A DNA stretch of 64,000 bases, taken from positions 59,388,342 through 59,452,341 of the forward strand of contig OX457027.1 of the NCBI GenBank assembly GCA_949752745.1, given 5' to 3'. Positions 1 to 13,844 of this stretch are shown in pieces. Under the pieces are notes generated by a model, which was given only the letters and a program-made list of their open reading frames with translations, had not been told where the DNA came from and did no database searches. The stretch's first letter is position 1; each line of letters opens with the position of its first letter. This DNA comes from Protula sp. h YS-2021. Taxonomy: Eukaryota; Annelida; Polychaeta; Sabellida; Serpulidae. The position numbers and the translations under genes were made by a program.

Positions 1-3000
1 GCCTGGTGCAGGCAAAACTCAACTTGTTTCTGTGTAAAGAAATATAAAAAAAAGACATGGTGTTTATTTCGTCAAAAAACGGATAAGCCAACAGTGAAAA
101 CACAAGGAGTATTTATTAGTTCGTGCTGAAGAGGATATTTGTGTGAAGCTGATACCTAAGTTTCCATTTAGATCCCATTTTTGTCACTTGACCATAAAAA
201 AAAACGGATGAAGTGCTATTTGGCGCAATTTATTTTTCCGAGCAGGCAAGAGAACTCTTTAAGAATTCAGACTCAATAGCAAGGCCAAGTTTATGTACAC
301 GGATACCTCTACCTTTTGGATATCAGTCATATAACAATCTACTTCGATTCATAACACCGGATAATGGGAATATGTCTATAAGTCCTGTACTGATTCAATA
401 AAGTAGGTTTAGTAAAGTTTGGTGAATTAACACGCATTCTGTTGTACTGCTGTCTGGATACATTTTGACAGATGCAGTGAACAGGTATTGTGGGAAGAGT
501 GAACAATTTGCCAACTAATTACGGATATCTCAAACAAAGGTAAGACCAAACATTAGCCAGAATCACGAAGTTTACTTTAAAATGTTGTGGGTGTTCAGCA
601 AAAATAAACTGTTGAGTGAATCTGACTGTGGGCCGGGGGGGGGGGGGTGTATGATTCCATACGTTCTGAAGGATCCAGGGGGTTTCAAGGCGGACTTACT
701 ATAATTCAGTTCTGATGAATGAGTTTGTGAAAAAGCTGAAAAAAGGTTGAGTTGCTATTTGGCCAACATTTTAAAGACATTTAAATGACATACAGACTGT
801 CAAATATTCGTAATATGTTTGAACAAAGCATCGTATTAAAATTCTTATACATATCACTATCAAGCGTTCTATAAAGGATTACTGATTCGACAAGATCTTG
901 ATAGCAGATTCTCCGGTTTTATCAATAGGAATCGGATCCAGTAAGATGTTATTGCGTCTCTGGTTGCATATACAGTTTGTTTTGAAAAACAAACGGGAAA
1001 GCGAAAAAAACCACGATAACGTCCAGCGGGTGTTTCCCACATTGAATGCCGTTTTCACCATTATTGCTTAACTCACATAGTTGCATAGCTTTTATAAATT
1101 GCTTTTATCAAAATTAAGTAACGTATACTAGTGGGTGTTCAGCTCGTGCGCTGAGCCTGATAGAGGAGATATTTTTTATCCACAATAATTATTGTGATTT
1201 TGAAAACTCCAATTGGAACATTTTCATGACAAAATTTGACGTGATGAGCGTGAATAATTTGTCCTAATGAGGGCTACATTCAACATACGACAGTTTTAGT
1301 GCAAGACAGTGTTCATTCAAGGATTCGCGCGAATAGCGCACGCTTATTTATTACTGACGCTATTAGAGTAAATTTCCAAACTAGAGGGGAAATTTTCAAA
1401 GTAGAAGGGAAATTTCCCTTATCACTCCCGAAAATTGCTGTTCTCGATGCTTTTGCATAGTATTCCATTGCAAACACCTTAAAAATTAAATTGCAAATCA
1501 AAACTGAGTTTCATGGCACGTGCGATCGGGAAAGGAGACGAATAGTGTCATGCACCACGTCACTGATTGGTCGGCACCTTGCCCTTCGCTGTTCCATCAA
1601 TGTCTGCGCAATTAGTTTTGTTTAAAAAAATATTGTTTCGGTGTTATCTATCATGAAATAAACTAACAAAGTTGTGAAGTTAAGCAAACAATAATGGCAA
1701 GTAAAGTATGAAAGTATGCAAAAAGATCTCCATTCAACAAAACTTGCTAATGGTTGCGTTGGAATGTGAGCAAGTAATTAAAACGTTGGCGAAGAATCGC
1801 TACGAATTCTACTCGAATGCGAACTGGGCGAAAGACTGGCGGTGTGGGTCAGCTGCTGGAGGACAGCTGTGTGGCTTTGTTTGAAGGATATATGTTCTTT
1901 TATTGTTGTCTGCACGGCAGAGAAAACATCCTCCTGTAATAACATTAAAGCATTCACAAGTTCTATATTTACCTGGCCTCAGTCTGCCACCTCACGTCAG
2001 TTGTCAAAAGAAAACTCCCGAAACAACCACACGAGAACTTGATACGACCTCCACCAAATATCACCTGCTGCTTTCCGTGGCTAGCCGTAGAATTCCTTCA
2101 TATGCAGTGATCCAGTAAGCATCTGGAGTTCTAAGAACGTCCAGTGACAAAGACTAAAACATTCGAAGTACGATGAAAGCAGAAGCAGAAAAAACGTCCT
2201 TGTGGATGTATATATGTGGATGTTAAGAAAACGTTTTAATAGAGATCTCAGAGATCTCAGGTAAGAAGGTCAGGATGGAAACCCTTGGGAAATGACTTGA
2301 AGCAGAGTTCATGGCCTTACATTGCAATGTTGTCTGGCCTTAACGTTTCTTTTATGTCACAACTCTAGCTCCAACAATTTTGAGATGTGGAGCTTTCGTA
2401 TTGTGAGCTGGCACAGCGAGGCAATCTGGGAAGCCCCGGGGATAAGAACACGACGGAATTAAGACCATTTGGGAAATAAAACCACTTTTCGTAAATCTCG
2501 TTCTTATTCATTCCCATTATTGTGAATCCAGGAAAATAAGTCCATCCAGAATTAAGACTAGTTTTCACCAGTCACACAGGTGGTTTATTTCAAGTATTCC
2601 GGTGTACTACAGGCGGAAAGTTATTAATAACCCTGATAGGGGTAGCACGGAACAGAACTTCCGGCTCTGCGAGCAGTATATTCCACATGAGCTCCAGTAT
2701 TACAGAGTTGTAGTAATTTAAGTAGGATGCGAAATTTAACGAGAATTTAACCAAAGAAATAAAATGCAACTGTGACTTGGTCTGTAAACTGTAATTGTCG
2801 GTTTGTGTGTGGGTATGTCATGAGGTCATCGAGTTTAGAAATTCAGCAGCGACACCCGCAGGGCGTTTTTTTTTTTTTACAAAAAATATTGACCTCATTC
2901 AATGAATCACTTTCATTTGAATGAACTTTTTGTGTATTTGCATGCATTTTAACACATCTGTGAAACCAGTGAATGTTGGCAAAATAACAAACAAAAACAT

Positions 3001-3465
3001 AAATAAAAAAAAGAAAGAAAAAGTAAAGTTAAACAGGCAACATACCACTATTCTCAAACATAGTGTTTGTTTATAGTGAAAATATCAGCGGCATTCTTTT
3101 ACATATACGGCTAGACTGCAGTATACGTTGATCCGTGTTAAATAAGGCGATATCGAGAATTGCAGAAAATTAATTGGCTGTTAAGTACAAATGTGAAAAA
3201 GCAATGTACGTAGTCTTATTGGTAGCGCTTTAGAAACAGCAAACACAAATATTTGTACAACAGTTATTTTCCTAACATTGAACAGAAGAGCAACGGTTTA
3301 TCGTGTAGACTAAAGGTACGGTGCATCCTCTCTCACCCGACTGGCTGAAAAGAAGCATATTTAAGAAGACCGATTTTCCTCCGAGAAAAAACACAAACAC
3401 AACAAAATTAACATTTAACGTGTTTAGAAGGTGCGTGTGTGTGTGTGAGGGGGGGGGGGTGACAT

Positions 3466-3640
3466 GTGAGATTTTGAGGCTCATCACATACATTCATACG
3501 GGGATCACACGTGAGATCTTCAGGGTCATCACATACATTCACACGGGGGTCGCACGTGAGATCTTGAGGCTCGTCACATACATTCACAAAGGGGTCACAC
3601 ATGAAATCTTTATGCTCATTACATACATTCATGTTGCCTT
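3466..3640. repeat. 45-bp minisatellite, 4 copies
   Basis: The segment beginning GTGAGATCTTGAGG recurs at 3466, 3511, 3556 and 3601, an exact 45-bp spacing. The unit is divisible by three, so both strands stay open; the frames are not evidence of a gene. A GT run and a G run precede it (3433-3459). Confidence 0.85.
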
Positions 3641-3663
3641 CATCCTTAACAATTGTCTGTTAG

Positions 3664-3830
3664 GAGGTGACGGTTAGCTCAGTGGGATAGAGCCTTGATC
3701 TGATAATCCCAAGGTTCCGAGTGCAGCTGGGCGCAGTGTCCCTGGACGTTAAAGTACATTTCGTTTATGTGCCATGCTTAAAGTTTTCGTTGTAATAAGA
3801 TATGCTTTGTTTTTCTAAAAAGAAACAAAG
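3664..3830 (+). mobile_element. tRNA-derived SINE-like element
   Basis: The head contains TTAGCTCAGTGGGATAGAGC, a good A-box and D-arm, then TCTGATAATC as an anticodon-loop-like segment and a degenerate B-box near GGTTCCGAGTGC. The T arm is damaged and non-tRNA sequence follows, so a SINE head fits better than a working tRNA. The 3' limit is a guess. Confidence 0.5.
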
Positions 3831-4719
3831 AAAAGCTTCATTTGGTGCTTGTGCACTTGAAATAAAGATGTTCACCTACAAAGCTTGGTCAGAATTCCGG
3901 TTAGAGTAAAAAAAAATCACAAACGTGACACATAGCTGAACAGTTTTAAGTGAGAAGGATGGGAGAAAAACATGAACTGACACGCTACGCATGATTGGAA
4001 AGCGGCAGAAAACCAGCGTTAACGCCCAACGCCTACTCAATCCAAGGCAGACGCGTAGTTATCATGTGTGTTTATTTAAATGGAACACCAACTTCTTTTG
4101 GTTGGAATCCAACTATATTATTTAAAGGTTTATCTTCAAATTCCTGAAAAGTAAAACCCGTTTTTTTACCTGGGTTGTCATCTTCTTTATCAGGCTCTGC
4201 AATTAAAGAAACAGTTATTGGATATTTGATCTTATTCCTGGCGACTCATCAAACCAGGATCGGGTACTGGCCGCAATTTCGCAGTGTTCAGACCCGGGTC
4301 CGCATTCGCGCCTCTTTGAGCAAGAGCTCCCCTACTCTGCCAAGCATACTTCATAATTATTCTCCTTTCTTTCAGTTTGTTGCACGTCTTGAAAATCTTG
4401 TGGTTGTGTTCGATTCGGTCTCTTTATCAGTCCCTAAACTCTCAGTTGGATTTTAACCTAAGCCACATGCCCCGTCGAAGTGACGTAGGAATAAACCAGC
4501 GGAAATGGGTGCGTTTTGGTCAGAAATCGATCTCCAACAACCAAGCCTGGTCCGGGGGGGGGGGGGGGGGGGATTTGGTGGCTGACAGCGTAAAGTGAAA
4601 GTAGTTAGTATATACTTCATTATTTCATTATATATGCTTAACTAGACCGAATTTCTCTGGAGAGTGGAGTTGACCCATGTGGAAAACCACAAAACCTCAA
4701 AAACCATCTATTTGTTATA

Positions 4720-5300
4720 GTTTCCCGAGATAAGTTTTCACGTCACTTAACCTAACCTTTAACGTTTATAATATAGGTCAAAGTTTAGATCGCGAAGTTA
4801 CCCCTTCGGTCAATTTTCAGTTTTCGACCTTGACTGAGAAAGTTAAGGTCATCGTGGTACCTCTAATGTGACGTTGTTTAGCTTCAAAGGATCGAAAAAG
4901 TTCTCAAAATCGTTCCGTCTTTAACCGTTTTCGAGACATTGATCAACTTCCGGCTTTCGACCTTGACCCTTGACCAAGAAGGGCAAGGTCACTGAGATAC
5001 CTCTTATGCCCAAAAGGTAATACACTGAATTCGAAATTGCTCCATCTCTAATAGTTTCCGAGATAACACTGGTCATGTAACTTGACCTGAACTATCACAT
5101 TGAAATCTAGGTCAAGGTTCAAACCAAGAAGTTACAAGTCATATAATGTCGTAGAAGGGATGGAGTCCGAAAGTGAGGTGAAAACACGCTGTATCTCTTA
5201 ACCGTTTCCGAGATAACTCTAAATTTTTTTAATGTGATCTTGACCCATCTCTGACCACTTTCGTGATAAATGGAGTGAAAAATACAGGGTTTTTTTTGCG
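4720..5300. repeat. Dispersed GACCTTGACC-type repeat, degenerate
   Basis: Repeated phrases such as GAGATAA, GACCTTGACC, AAGGTCA, GGTACCTCT and AACCGTTTCCGAGAT recur at irregular spacing. The same phrases occur at 7358-7672 in clearer form. This is a repeat family without coding capacity here. Confidence 0.7.
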
Positions 5301-5815
5301 ATTCCAGCGTGATCATATAACCCCCAATACGTGCCCCCCTACCCGAAATTTCACTGAAGTGAAAGTCGATAGCACTCATAAGCACAGTAATTAATATTAC
5401 AGTAAATATTGCCAGTGATCCTTTCGACCTATTTCTATGTCAAACGTTATAAACACTTGGCAAGCCAAAGACTTGCAAAAAGCATATTGAAGTTGTATGC
5501 TAGCACTGTTTTCATATCTTTTAACTCTGTTTTTCCCATCCGCTATTTTGTCTTTACTACTCGTCTGGACATACTGGCCCTAGAACTACCAAATTTGTTA
5601 CCACAAAAAGCAGGGCGTAAGGTCTGCAGTAGCATTTGCACAAGCCTCTCGCATGTGTCAACAGCCACGGTGTGCTCTACATAAATGATGTGTGCTTTAT
5701 TTGCACGAGCATAGTGGCATACTTGTGTTGTTTTGTAAGAACGAGGCGTGGATGCAAAATCTTACCTGGTCATTTTAAATGCATTGAATGTTCATATACA
5801 TTGAATCCTTGACAT

Positions 5816-5881
5816 TTGGGCAAGAGACATTTCGGCAAAATGTTACACTCTCCACTTCTGGCCGAAATGTCTATGGCCCAA
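5816..5881. repeat. Short inverted repeat (21-bp arms)
   Basis: Arms at 5816-5836 and 5861-5881 share GACATTTCGGC / GCCGAAATGTC and nearly all flanking bases, with a 24-bp loop. It resembles the core of a small foldback element. Confidence 0.65.
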
Positions 5882-7357
5882 CTGTCTGGAAACCTATAAA
5901 TTACCACCTTCAGTTACGCACAATTCTCGGTGAGTGTACGGCGTCGTTGGGTGGGTAGAAGTAATGCCGTTTCATAGAGTACGTAGCAAAGCTGTTTCTT
6001 TTTAAAGATTTCACCGACAAACAAGTTTCTTAGAAAGGTTTCGGAATCTGAAAAAAATATTGGCTTATTTACAAAGGATAAGCAAACCAAAATCAGGCTG
6101 ACAATTTTTTAAAAATTCTAGTCAGAGGTAGAAAGTAATATTAAAAATATTATTTTTTGGCCAAAGGTATAATATGTCGCCTGTGAGTGTAGGATAGAGC
6201 AGAAGCACGTTAGTTTGGTCAAGTATGTGCATCTACTCACTGCTTAATACGCAGGGAAAGTCGATCTGCATAACAGCCCCCAAAACTACACTAACTGATT
6301 TGGAGAAAGCAATGATTAGGTAGCAAGAAAGAAAAATATACCCCTGTATAGTTTAAAGAATAGTTGAAGGGCTGAATAGAAGGCCTTTATTTGTATATAA
6401 CGGCTTGAGGCTAACTGACTGAACGGTAGTGAGGACAGTGCTACGAAGTCCTATGGATTGAAATGCAAAGGAATAGATTACTGCCGAAAAGTGGTTTATT
6501 TTCCAGACAGCGTTATCCCATTTTGTCAATGCCATATTCGCTTATCATGCTTCACGCAAACAGACACATTTGTCGATAATATAAATCTGAAATACGTTTT
6601 TTATGAAACTATCAAATTCCTATTTGTCAACTATCAAGACGAGACAATTCTAGAAAATAATGGCCACTATGGATTACAAGCCTGCTGTAGGAACTCCAGG
6701 ATAGACACGATTTCGATAACGCTTTATTCACTTATTTATTCGATTCTAGCGACTCAAGCGGTTCGCTACAATAAACATAAAATAAAAACTCGTGATTAGT
6801 ACAATGAAGATAAAGCCAGCAAACCCTACTTTAATCTAGTGTTAATAATAAACTTTCTTAACGATCACGTCAATAAATCAGAATTTACAATACACAAAAG
6901 TATTACAAATAATCATTAATCATTACACAAATATAAACTAATTTTAAATTTACTGAATTAACGGATGACAAAATAAACATACGATAAATAAATGAAGTTA
7001 ACGTACGGAATTTCGCTTTATCCCAGAAACCTGACAATACGCACAATAACACTTTTTTTAAATAAAAAATTTAGTTGAAACATGCGCACCCTAAAGGCCG
7101 ACTAAAACGTGAATGAGAATTTGAAAGACATGAACAACCCAAGCCAACGCCCGGGCAAAAAACAACCAGAATGTAAGCGATAGTGGGAATAAGCATGAGT
7201 ATTAGTTCCAAGAGCGGAATGAGTTCTGGTGAGCGGAATGACTCACTTGCAGAAACCACTAAAGAAAAGAATTGTATTAAATTATCACCAAGAAGTTCAA
7301 AGTCACGCAGTACCGTGATCGTCATATTCGCCCAAGAGTCGACAATGAACCCAAAAT

Positions 7358-7672
7358 AACTCTGTCTCTAACCGTTTTCGAGATAATATTCAGCTTTCGG
7401 TTTTTTGACATTGACCGTGACCGAGAAGGTCAAGGTCACCGAGGTACCTCTTTTGTAACGTTGTTCAGATCCAAAGGGTCGAAAATGAGCTAAAAACTGC
7501 TCTATCTCTAACCGTCTTCGGGATAGTAGTCAACTTCCGGTTTTTAACCTTGGCCGTGACCGAAAAGGTCAAGGTCACGGAGGTACCTCTTAGGTAACGT
7601 TGTTTAGGCCCAAAGGGTCGAGAATCAGCTCAAAATCGCTAACTGTCTAACAAAATCGCTAAATCTCTAACT
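7358..7672. repeat. 140-bp tandem repeat with nuclear-receptor-like half sites
   Basis: TCTGTCTCTAACCG at 7361 and TCTATCTCTAACCG at 7501 mark a 140-bp unit, with a partial third copy. Each full unit carries TCAAGGTCA (7430-7438 and 7569-7577), equal to the published ERR/NR5A extended half site. Confidence 0.75.
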
Positions 7673-7784
7673 GTAGAAAGCTCACAAGAACACACTCTGT
7701 ACTCGTTTACGCGTGTTTATTTTCTCACTTTGATCACACGATAAATTTGTGTGATTCGTTGGGTTAATACGGTGGAGAACACGG

Positions 7785-7851
7785 TAGGGGGAGCACAGTA
7801 GGTAGAGCACGGTAGGTAGAGCACGGTAGGGAGAGCACGGTAATACTATAA
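7785..7851. repeat. Short tandem repeat GTAGGTAGAGCACG
   Basis: About four imperfect copies of a unit of about 16 bp built on GGTAGGTAGAGCACG. Confidence 0.7.
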
Positions 7852-8764
7852 ATACACAATGAAAACATTTAAGTCTATGCTAAATAAATCAACAAGACAA
7901 CAGTTAATTTACAATAAAATGACCTCCGTTTAAAATCCATTAATACGGCGAGAAAACCTTACTAACAGAACTCGTTAAGAAAATTAAACATAATAACCAA
8001 TAAAATAACTCATAGTTAGGAGCTGGCTTACCGACAGTCGCACGTGTGCCTTATGAGCCTTAAACCGTTTTCGTTTTTTAATCTATGACAACTTAAAAGT
8101 CATCTAAAATAACAAATAATACCAAAAAGGCTAAATACATTGATCAACTTAATTAATGAATATTAATAAAGTATATAAACTAAAATATATCGTTAATTAA
8201 TCTTTAAAATAAGGGACACAATTCATAATACAAACTTATTAAAATAAGTAAATTATCTTCTTAATTTCTATCCAAAAAATAAGCAGTTAAAACCGTAAGC
8301 TAAAACATAAAAGTGACACAAAATATCAAGTACCTGAGGCGTTTAATTATGAAAAAAATAACAATTTTGCAATTTTACGCCGAAGCGCTCTTGATTGAGA
8401 ATGAACCACGCAGTCGAAGACCGCGCGGAAAACCGCCCCCGGGAACAATGTAAAACGGGATTTGATTGGAGCAAATCTCCAGAAGAATAAAGAATTTTAC
8501 AATTTCTTTGAAAATAAAATTACAAGGAAATGATGAGTCGCTAGCGGGTTGTGGTAACCAGGAACTGCGGCTAAGAAAACAAAACACAATTGACAAATTA
8601 ACGCATACATTTAAACAAGACAAATGAGCAAAGGATTATCAAAGAGGGAGTGGTCATTGGGAACGTAAAGTTCACTGCAGTGCGGAACATTGAAAACTTG
8701 TAAAATTCATTAACATATTGATTAAAGGTTGATTAATACTGTAACATTATTAACGTTCTTAACA

Positions 8765-9240
8765 CTAAACCGTTTTCGAGGTAAGTCGGCCAATCGTTAA
8801 CGGTATATTAGGAAACGTGTCCTTTGACCTTGACACTCAATATCAAGATTCGGGATGGAAGGTTACCCCCTACTGAGTACGTTTTATATGTTCAAACTGG
8901 GATTTTTAACACTTTTTATATCCACTTTCCGTGATTAGTAGGCGTTTTGAAAATATTTTGACCTCACTTTGACCTTGACCTTTCAGGCCAAGGTCAAAAA
9001 TATTTGCGGTTTTGCTGAGACCTGATGATTGTCTATAAGTGTACCAAATATAAAGCTCTAGGATGAGTTTCCAGGATACCATTGTATGGAAGAAAAACCT
9101 TTGACCTCAATTTGACCTTGACCTTGATCTTTAAGGCCAAAAACTTTGCGAATTCCCCGAGACTTCGTCACCCCTACATTGGTGCCAAATTTCATCTGCC
9201 TCTGTCTAAAACTGTAGGAGGAGTTTTCTTGAAACCATCC
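8765..9240. repeat. Dispersed repeat related to the 140-bp family
   Basis: It contains AACCGTTTTCGAG and several TGACCTTGA sites (8825, 8970, 9113, 9119), the reverse complement of TCAAGGTCA. It is too diverged for clear units. Confidence 0.6.
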
Positions 9241-12200
9241 AAACGGAACAAAGAGAAGAAGGAAACGAAAAAAGAAAAGAAACTTCCAGAGAAGCTGCAA
9301 ACTTATATCAAGTTGCAAAGGAAGTTTGCAAGTAGGGAAAACAAAGAAAATTCACAGAAATGACCTGATAAGACATTGCAGATTTCTTTAGCAACCGAAG
9401 TTCTTTTTTCCAACACACAAAAATGCGGAAACCCAGTAAAAACCACAAATAACATTAGTTGGAGACTTTACACCTACAAGCCTTTTATTTTTTGTATCGT
9501 CAGCACCGAGGATCTTTCAACAGAGTCACTGTGTTGAAGGAATAAAGTCACTGTTTTCAATAAACCATACTCAAAGATATTTGAAGAAATCAGGCCTGGT
9601 GGATATATCACAAGCCTTGCGGGTTACTCGTGTCATCCAAAAACTGTAATTTCAAACGGAAACGAAGCACCTGACGTTCATTTTAATTATAAGAAGCTTG
9701 CACGATCGTCGGTATGTTACGTTGTGTGTGTGTGTTTTTTTTTTGTGCTGGGTCCCTGATAAAACATTCTGACGTGATTCTGGGGTCAGGCCAAATGCTG
9801 TACCCTTAAAGTCTCTATTTTATTGTCAGAGGTGTCCCAACATACATCTCTTTAAAATATATTTTACCTTGTGAACGGTATAAACTGTAATTACCTTCAT
9901 TTAGGAATACATTTCTGTCTAGTGCAAGTTGTATGGGTAAAATTTTAATGACCCTTCAAAGCACAGACTGTGTAAGGAAAACAGTGCACACTATTTGATT
10001 GCCTGTTATGTGTGAGATAAGCAGGACAAAGGATAGATTTAAAACAAAAATATTACAGAGGGTCAATAAAATTGTTGAAAAAGCATGCCAGGGAAATCTT
10101 GTGGTGGATTTTGGTAGCACAGATACCAGTCGCGTGCACAGGGAGATAGCTTCTCAACGAAAAAATGAACTACTAAGGATAAGTAGATAGCAAGAAAACC
10201 ATTTAATTTTATCACAATGTTAGACTTATAAATTGCTTACAATAGTGCATTGGAATTTTGCAGTCAGCAATTTAAGAAATGGAAAAGTAGTATGGAAAAC
10301 CCTTTGTAGAGCGGTAAGCGTTCAGGCGGTATCTCTTCCAGGTTCGCAATCTTATTTGCCACCATCACTCCACTGCTGAAACCTGTAGAATTATTTTCAA
10401 AAAGGAAACTGCGATAGAATCATGCGCATTCTAAACATGGGTGGATTTATGTCACGTCTAGCACTATGACCGCGTGAAAATGTGCAGAAACACATAAACA
10501 CGGCAAAAATAGCCCCATATGGATTTAGATGTTTTAAAGTACGTTTCACGATTCAAACCTAATAAGAAATTCACATAAAATACCTTTCGTAGTATTTATT
10601 TTTTTTTAAAAATCAAAGCCCTAAAATTCCTGTAGTTGTGTAATAACTATATGTGAATATATATCAGCATTAAATTAATTCACATAAGTTTTTATTATAA
10701 CCATTATATGTCCCTTTTCTGCTATGTGTAATAAAATATGGCCCTTAAAATCAAACGTGGTTCTTAAAATGGAATAAAGTTACGTTTTTTTAAAGTTTAA
10801 ATACTGGCTCTTGTGCGTCGTGCTTGAACATTTTACAAATGTTTTTTATTACATTGCTGAAAGAATGCGTAGCTCTTACCCAAATTTTAAAGAGTGCACT
10901 TTGTGAAAACCTGGGTCGGTATTCTCGAAATCTTAAGTTGAGGAACTTTAGTTAGTGGTCTCAGATCGGAGTTAGCCGTCTCAGATGTGAAATAACCACG
11001 TCATTCTTATTCAGCACAAACTGCAGATGGCACATTTTGCAGCTTATGAAAACTTGGCGTATGCGAGAACTCTAAAAACTCTTTGCTTGCATTAAGCATT
11101 TTATTAGTAAGGACTCATAATTAATTCAGTTGTGTTTTAAGTACGTGTCACTACCAAATGTAAGATGTATGAATTTGTCACGCGTTTGACAAGTTCGCTT
11201 TGTTTACTGTTGTTGAGGGATCGAGGGCAGATTTCCGCATCCTATTACAAGTGGCTATTAAAAGTGGTTCTATTTGGAGACCTGAGTGTTATAAAGGAAA
11301 ATTATTTGACAGTGAATTATCCTATATGATTCTTTTGTAACATTTTTTCTTCTGCAACGAAAATTCCTAGGGTATGCGGTGGTATGTTTGGTAAAATTTT
11401 TTTTTTTAATTTAAAATTACTTTTATTAATACTGAAAAATATGATTTTTATAACACATATTTCTAGTCTTCTTCAAAGTAAAGTTTGAGGTTTGGAAGGA
11501 GAAAGAGTGGGCAGTGTCAGATTATTTGGCCAAGCCGCACAAAAGTCGCCATCATGTGGGGTTCGAGTTTCTTACACACCCTGGAAAACTAAAGATATTC
11601 AAGTTAATGCAAAGGGGTGAGTCAGTTTTTACGAGGAAAAGTGAAAACGTCATCGTTAAAACTGTCTATATTACTTCTTGTACAGCGCCCTTCCCTCATT
11701 CGACCCCTCCTCCCTCCGCCCCCCCCCCTCCGCCCCCCCCCCCAACCGATATTCTCTGATGGTGGCTTGCTACCAGTCGCTTTGTATGCGATATGGCAGG
11801 GAAACAAGTAATTTTTTTTTACCGATCGAGCCAACACTAAAACTCTTTTTAAATTATTGACAACCCATGAGTGGAGATTTCCGTTTCCATAAAATGAAAA
11901 ATAAATAAATAAAACAAAATAGCTTGATTTATTGCGGCAGTAATTTCAACAAAATCCGGTTTTCCAAAAACCTACATATTGCGTATCAACGAATAGAGAC
12001 TGCATAATGGAATATCGAGAAGTGTTTGTATTTTTAGCAGTTTTAACTAGTTTGAAACAGGATGTAGTAGGCAAGATTTTACAACAGGCTGCCGTGTATG
12101 TTTGTGTGTTCTTTTGGTTGTTTGTCTGCGCTGTATTTATACCGATCCCTCTTTTAGATCAGATCCAACTTTTACAATAAAAGATTCTAGCTTAGTGTTT

Positions 12201-13190
12201 CATTATTTATGCAAATTTTGCAATTGCAAAAAAGAAAGAAAAAAAGTTTTCTGTTAAACAATAACCTTGATATTTAGTAGTCCATCTGCCACCGGTTTAA
12301 CAGACCAAGATGTACCCCTGACCACTGTAAACCCAGATATAATCTGGGCTAGCCTGAAATATACCTCCGCCACCCAGATTATACCCCAATCCTATCACCA
12401 GGTGCGCACTTTTCTGACAAACACCACCACCTACAATAAAGTGTTCTGAAATAGTTTACAAATAAAGTCAAATTTTCGTGGTGGAATGATTGTGGAGTGA
12501 TGCAGGATAGGTTATTCATTCCAGCTGGTCTCCGACTTTGCAGTAGATGACTTTATCTATTCCCAGCAAGCTAGTCGTCAGAAGCTCGGCATCTGTATTC
12601 TACCAGTTTTGACATAATCCTTCACAACGGAGCTCAGATAATTCTTGGCCAGGTTGTGAGGTCCCGTCGTGTGTTCTGTAAGTTTATCTCTTGAAAAGTG
12701 AACTTGAAAGTAATATCAAGGGCCATTGGAACCCCTTGGGTATGACCAACAATCCAACCTCCCGCCCCCCCCCCTCTTCCCCGTGGGGTTTCCATGGTGA
12801 AAGGTACTGAGTGGGGGTGTTTTCCTTGGATACTTTTCATTTAACATTATCCACTTTCTCTTTCTATTCTGACATAATTCAAGTAGTTTTGATTGCGTAG
12901 TCAGAATATTTTGTTTCCGCTTAAAATAACAGTGCACACGAGAAAGCAAAGCCTCGGCTAAAGTGCTGTGACCGCTATGGGAAATACTTCCGTGCATCTT
13001 TTATTGGATGAATCAAGAAAACACAGCCTTATATACGGAGCTTGCGATCTCTGTATTCGTTAGTCTTTGCTAAAATAATTAAAAACAAACAAACAAAACA
13101 AAGAGCGTTTTGAAGATAAAATTTCAGGAACAGGGTTTTTTTTCAAAGACGAAATGGATAAACATATCTCAGGTAATTTTGACAACTAGC

Positions 13191-13844
13191 TACAGTGGAA
13201 CCTCGGCATCGGACCACCTCCGATAATTATATAATTTAAATCTTAATCCGACGGGTTGATCCTAATCATTACTTTCCGCAATTTTGCGATGATGTGGATT
13301 CAGCTCACAATCTTTCATCTTACTACATCTATAGATTTTCTTATCCTAATCTGTTGTTAAATTTTAATCTGAATTAATTGTCCTTATCTTGCCGTGATTC
13401 GCAAATGATGTGGATTCATTTGGTTTTCTTTTATCTCAACAGATCTGTAGTTTAACTGATGATAATCCAAATGTAAATCATGCTCAAAATTAAACAAAAA
13501 TCTCCGGTCTGATATACTCATGAAAAGTGGTACTTACAATAAAGTTAAATTTATAAAAAAATATAAAAAAGTCATTGAAATTTTCTGGTTACGAGATGTC
13601 CCATTTCTCCAAAAGTTACGAGGTGTCCGGTTACGAGATGTCCGGTTACGAGATGTCGGTTACGAGATGTCCGGTTACGAGATGTCCGGTTACGAGGTGT
13701 CTGGATACCCATCAGACTTGAATCTGTGGTCAACCCGCAAAATTCCACCCAAGTAGGACCAAGTCTCCCAAATGGGACCACCTCTGAAATAGGACACATT
13801 TTATCCGGTCTCAAGGGTGGTCCGATTTCAGAGGTTCCACTGTA
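13191..13844. mobile_element. MITE with pogo/Tigger-like TIRs
   Basis: The ends are CAGTGGAACCTC and its exact inverse GAGGTTCCACTG, each flanked by TA, which fits the TA target duplication of Tc1/mariner-pogo elements. The 654-bp body has no transposase and includes an array of a 15-bp unit CCGGTTACGAGATGT (about 13610-13704). Confidence 0.8.

Noticed and set aside
3321..3677. Open frame of 118 codons with 15-residue repeats
   Set aside because: Produced by the 45-bp minisatellite; the opposite strand is equally open.
3664..3740. Functional tRNA gene (Ile-like anticodon GAT)
   Set aside because: D arm is good, but the anticodon stem is mispaired and the T arm and B-box are damaged; a SINE head is more likely.
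10305..10375. Second tRNA-like head with GGTTCGCAATC
   Set aside because: The A-box is too degenerate and I could not fold a cloverleaf.
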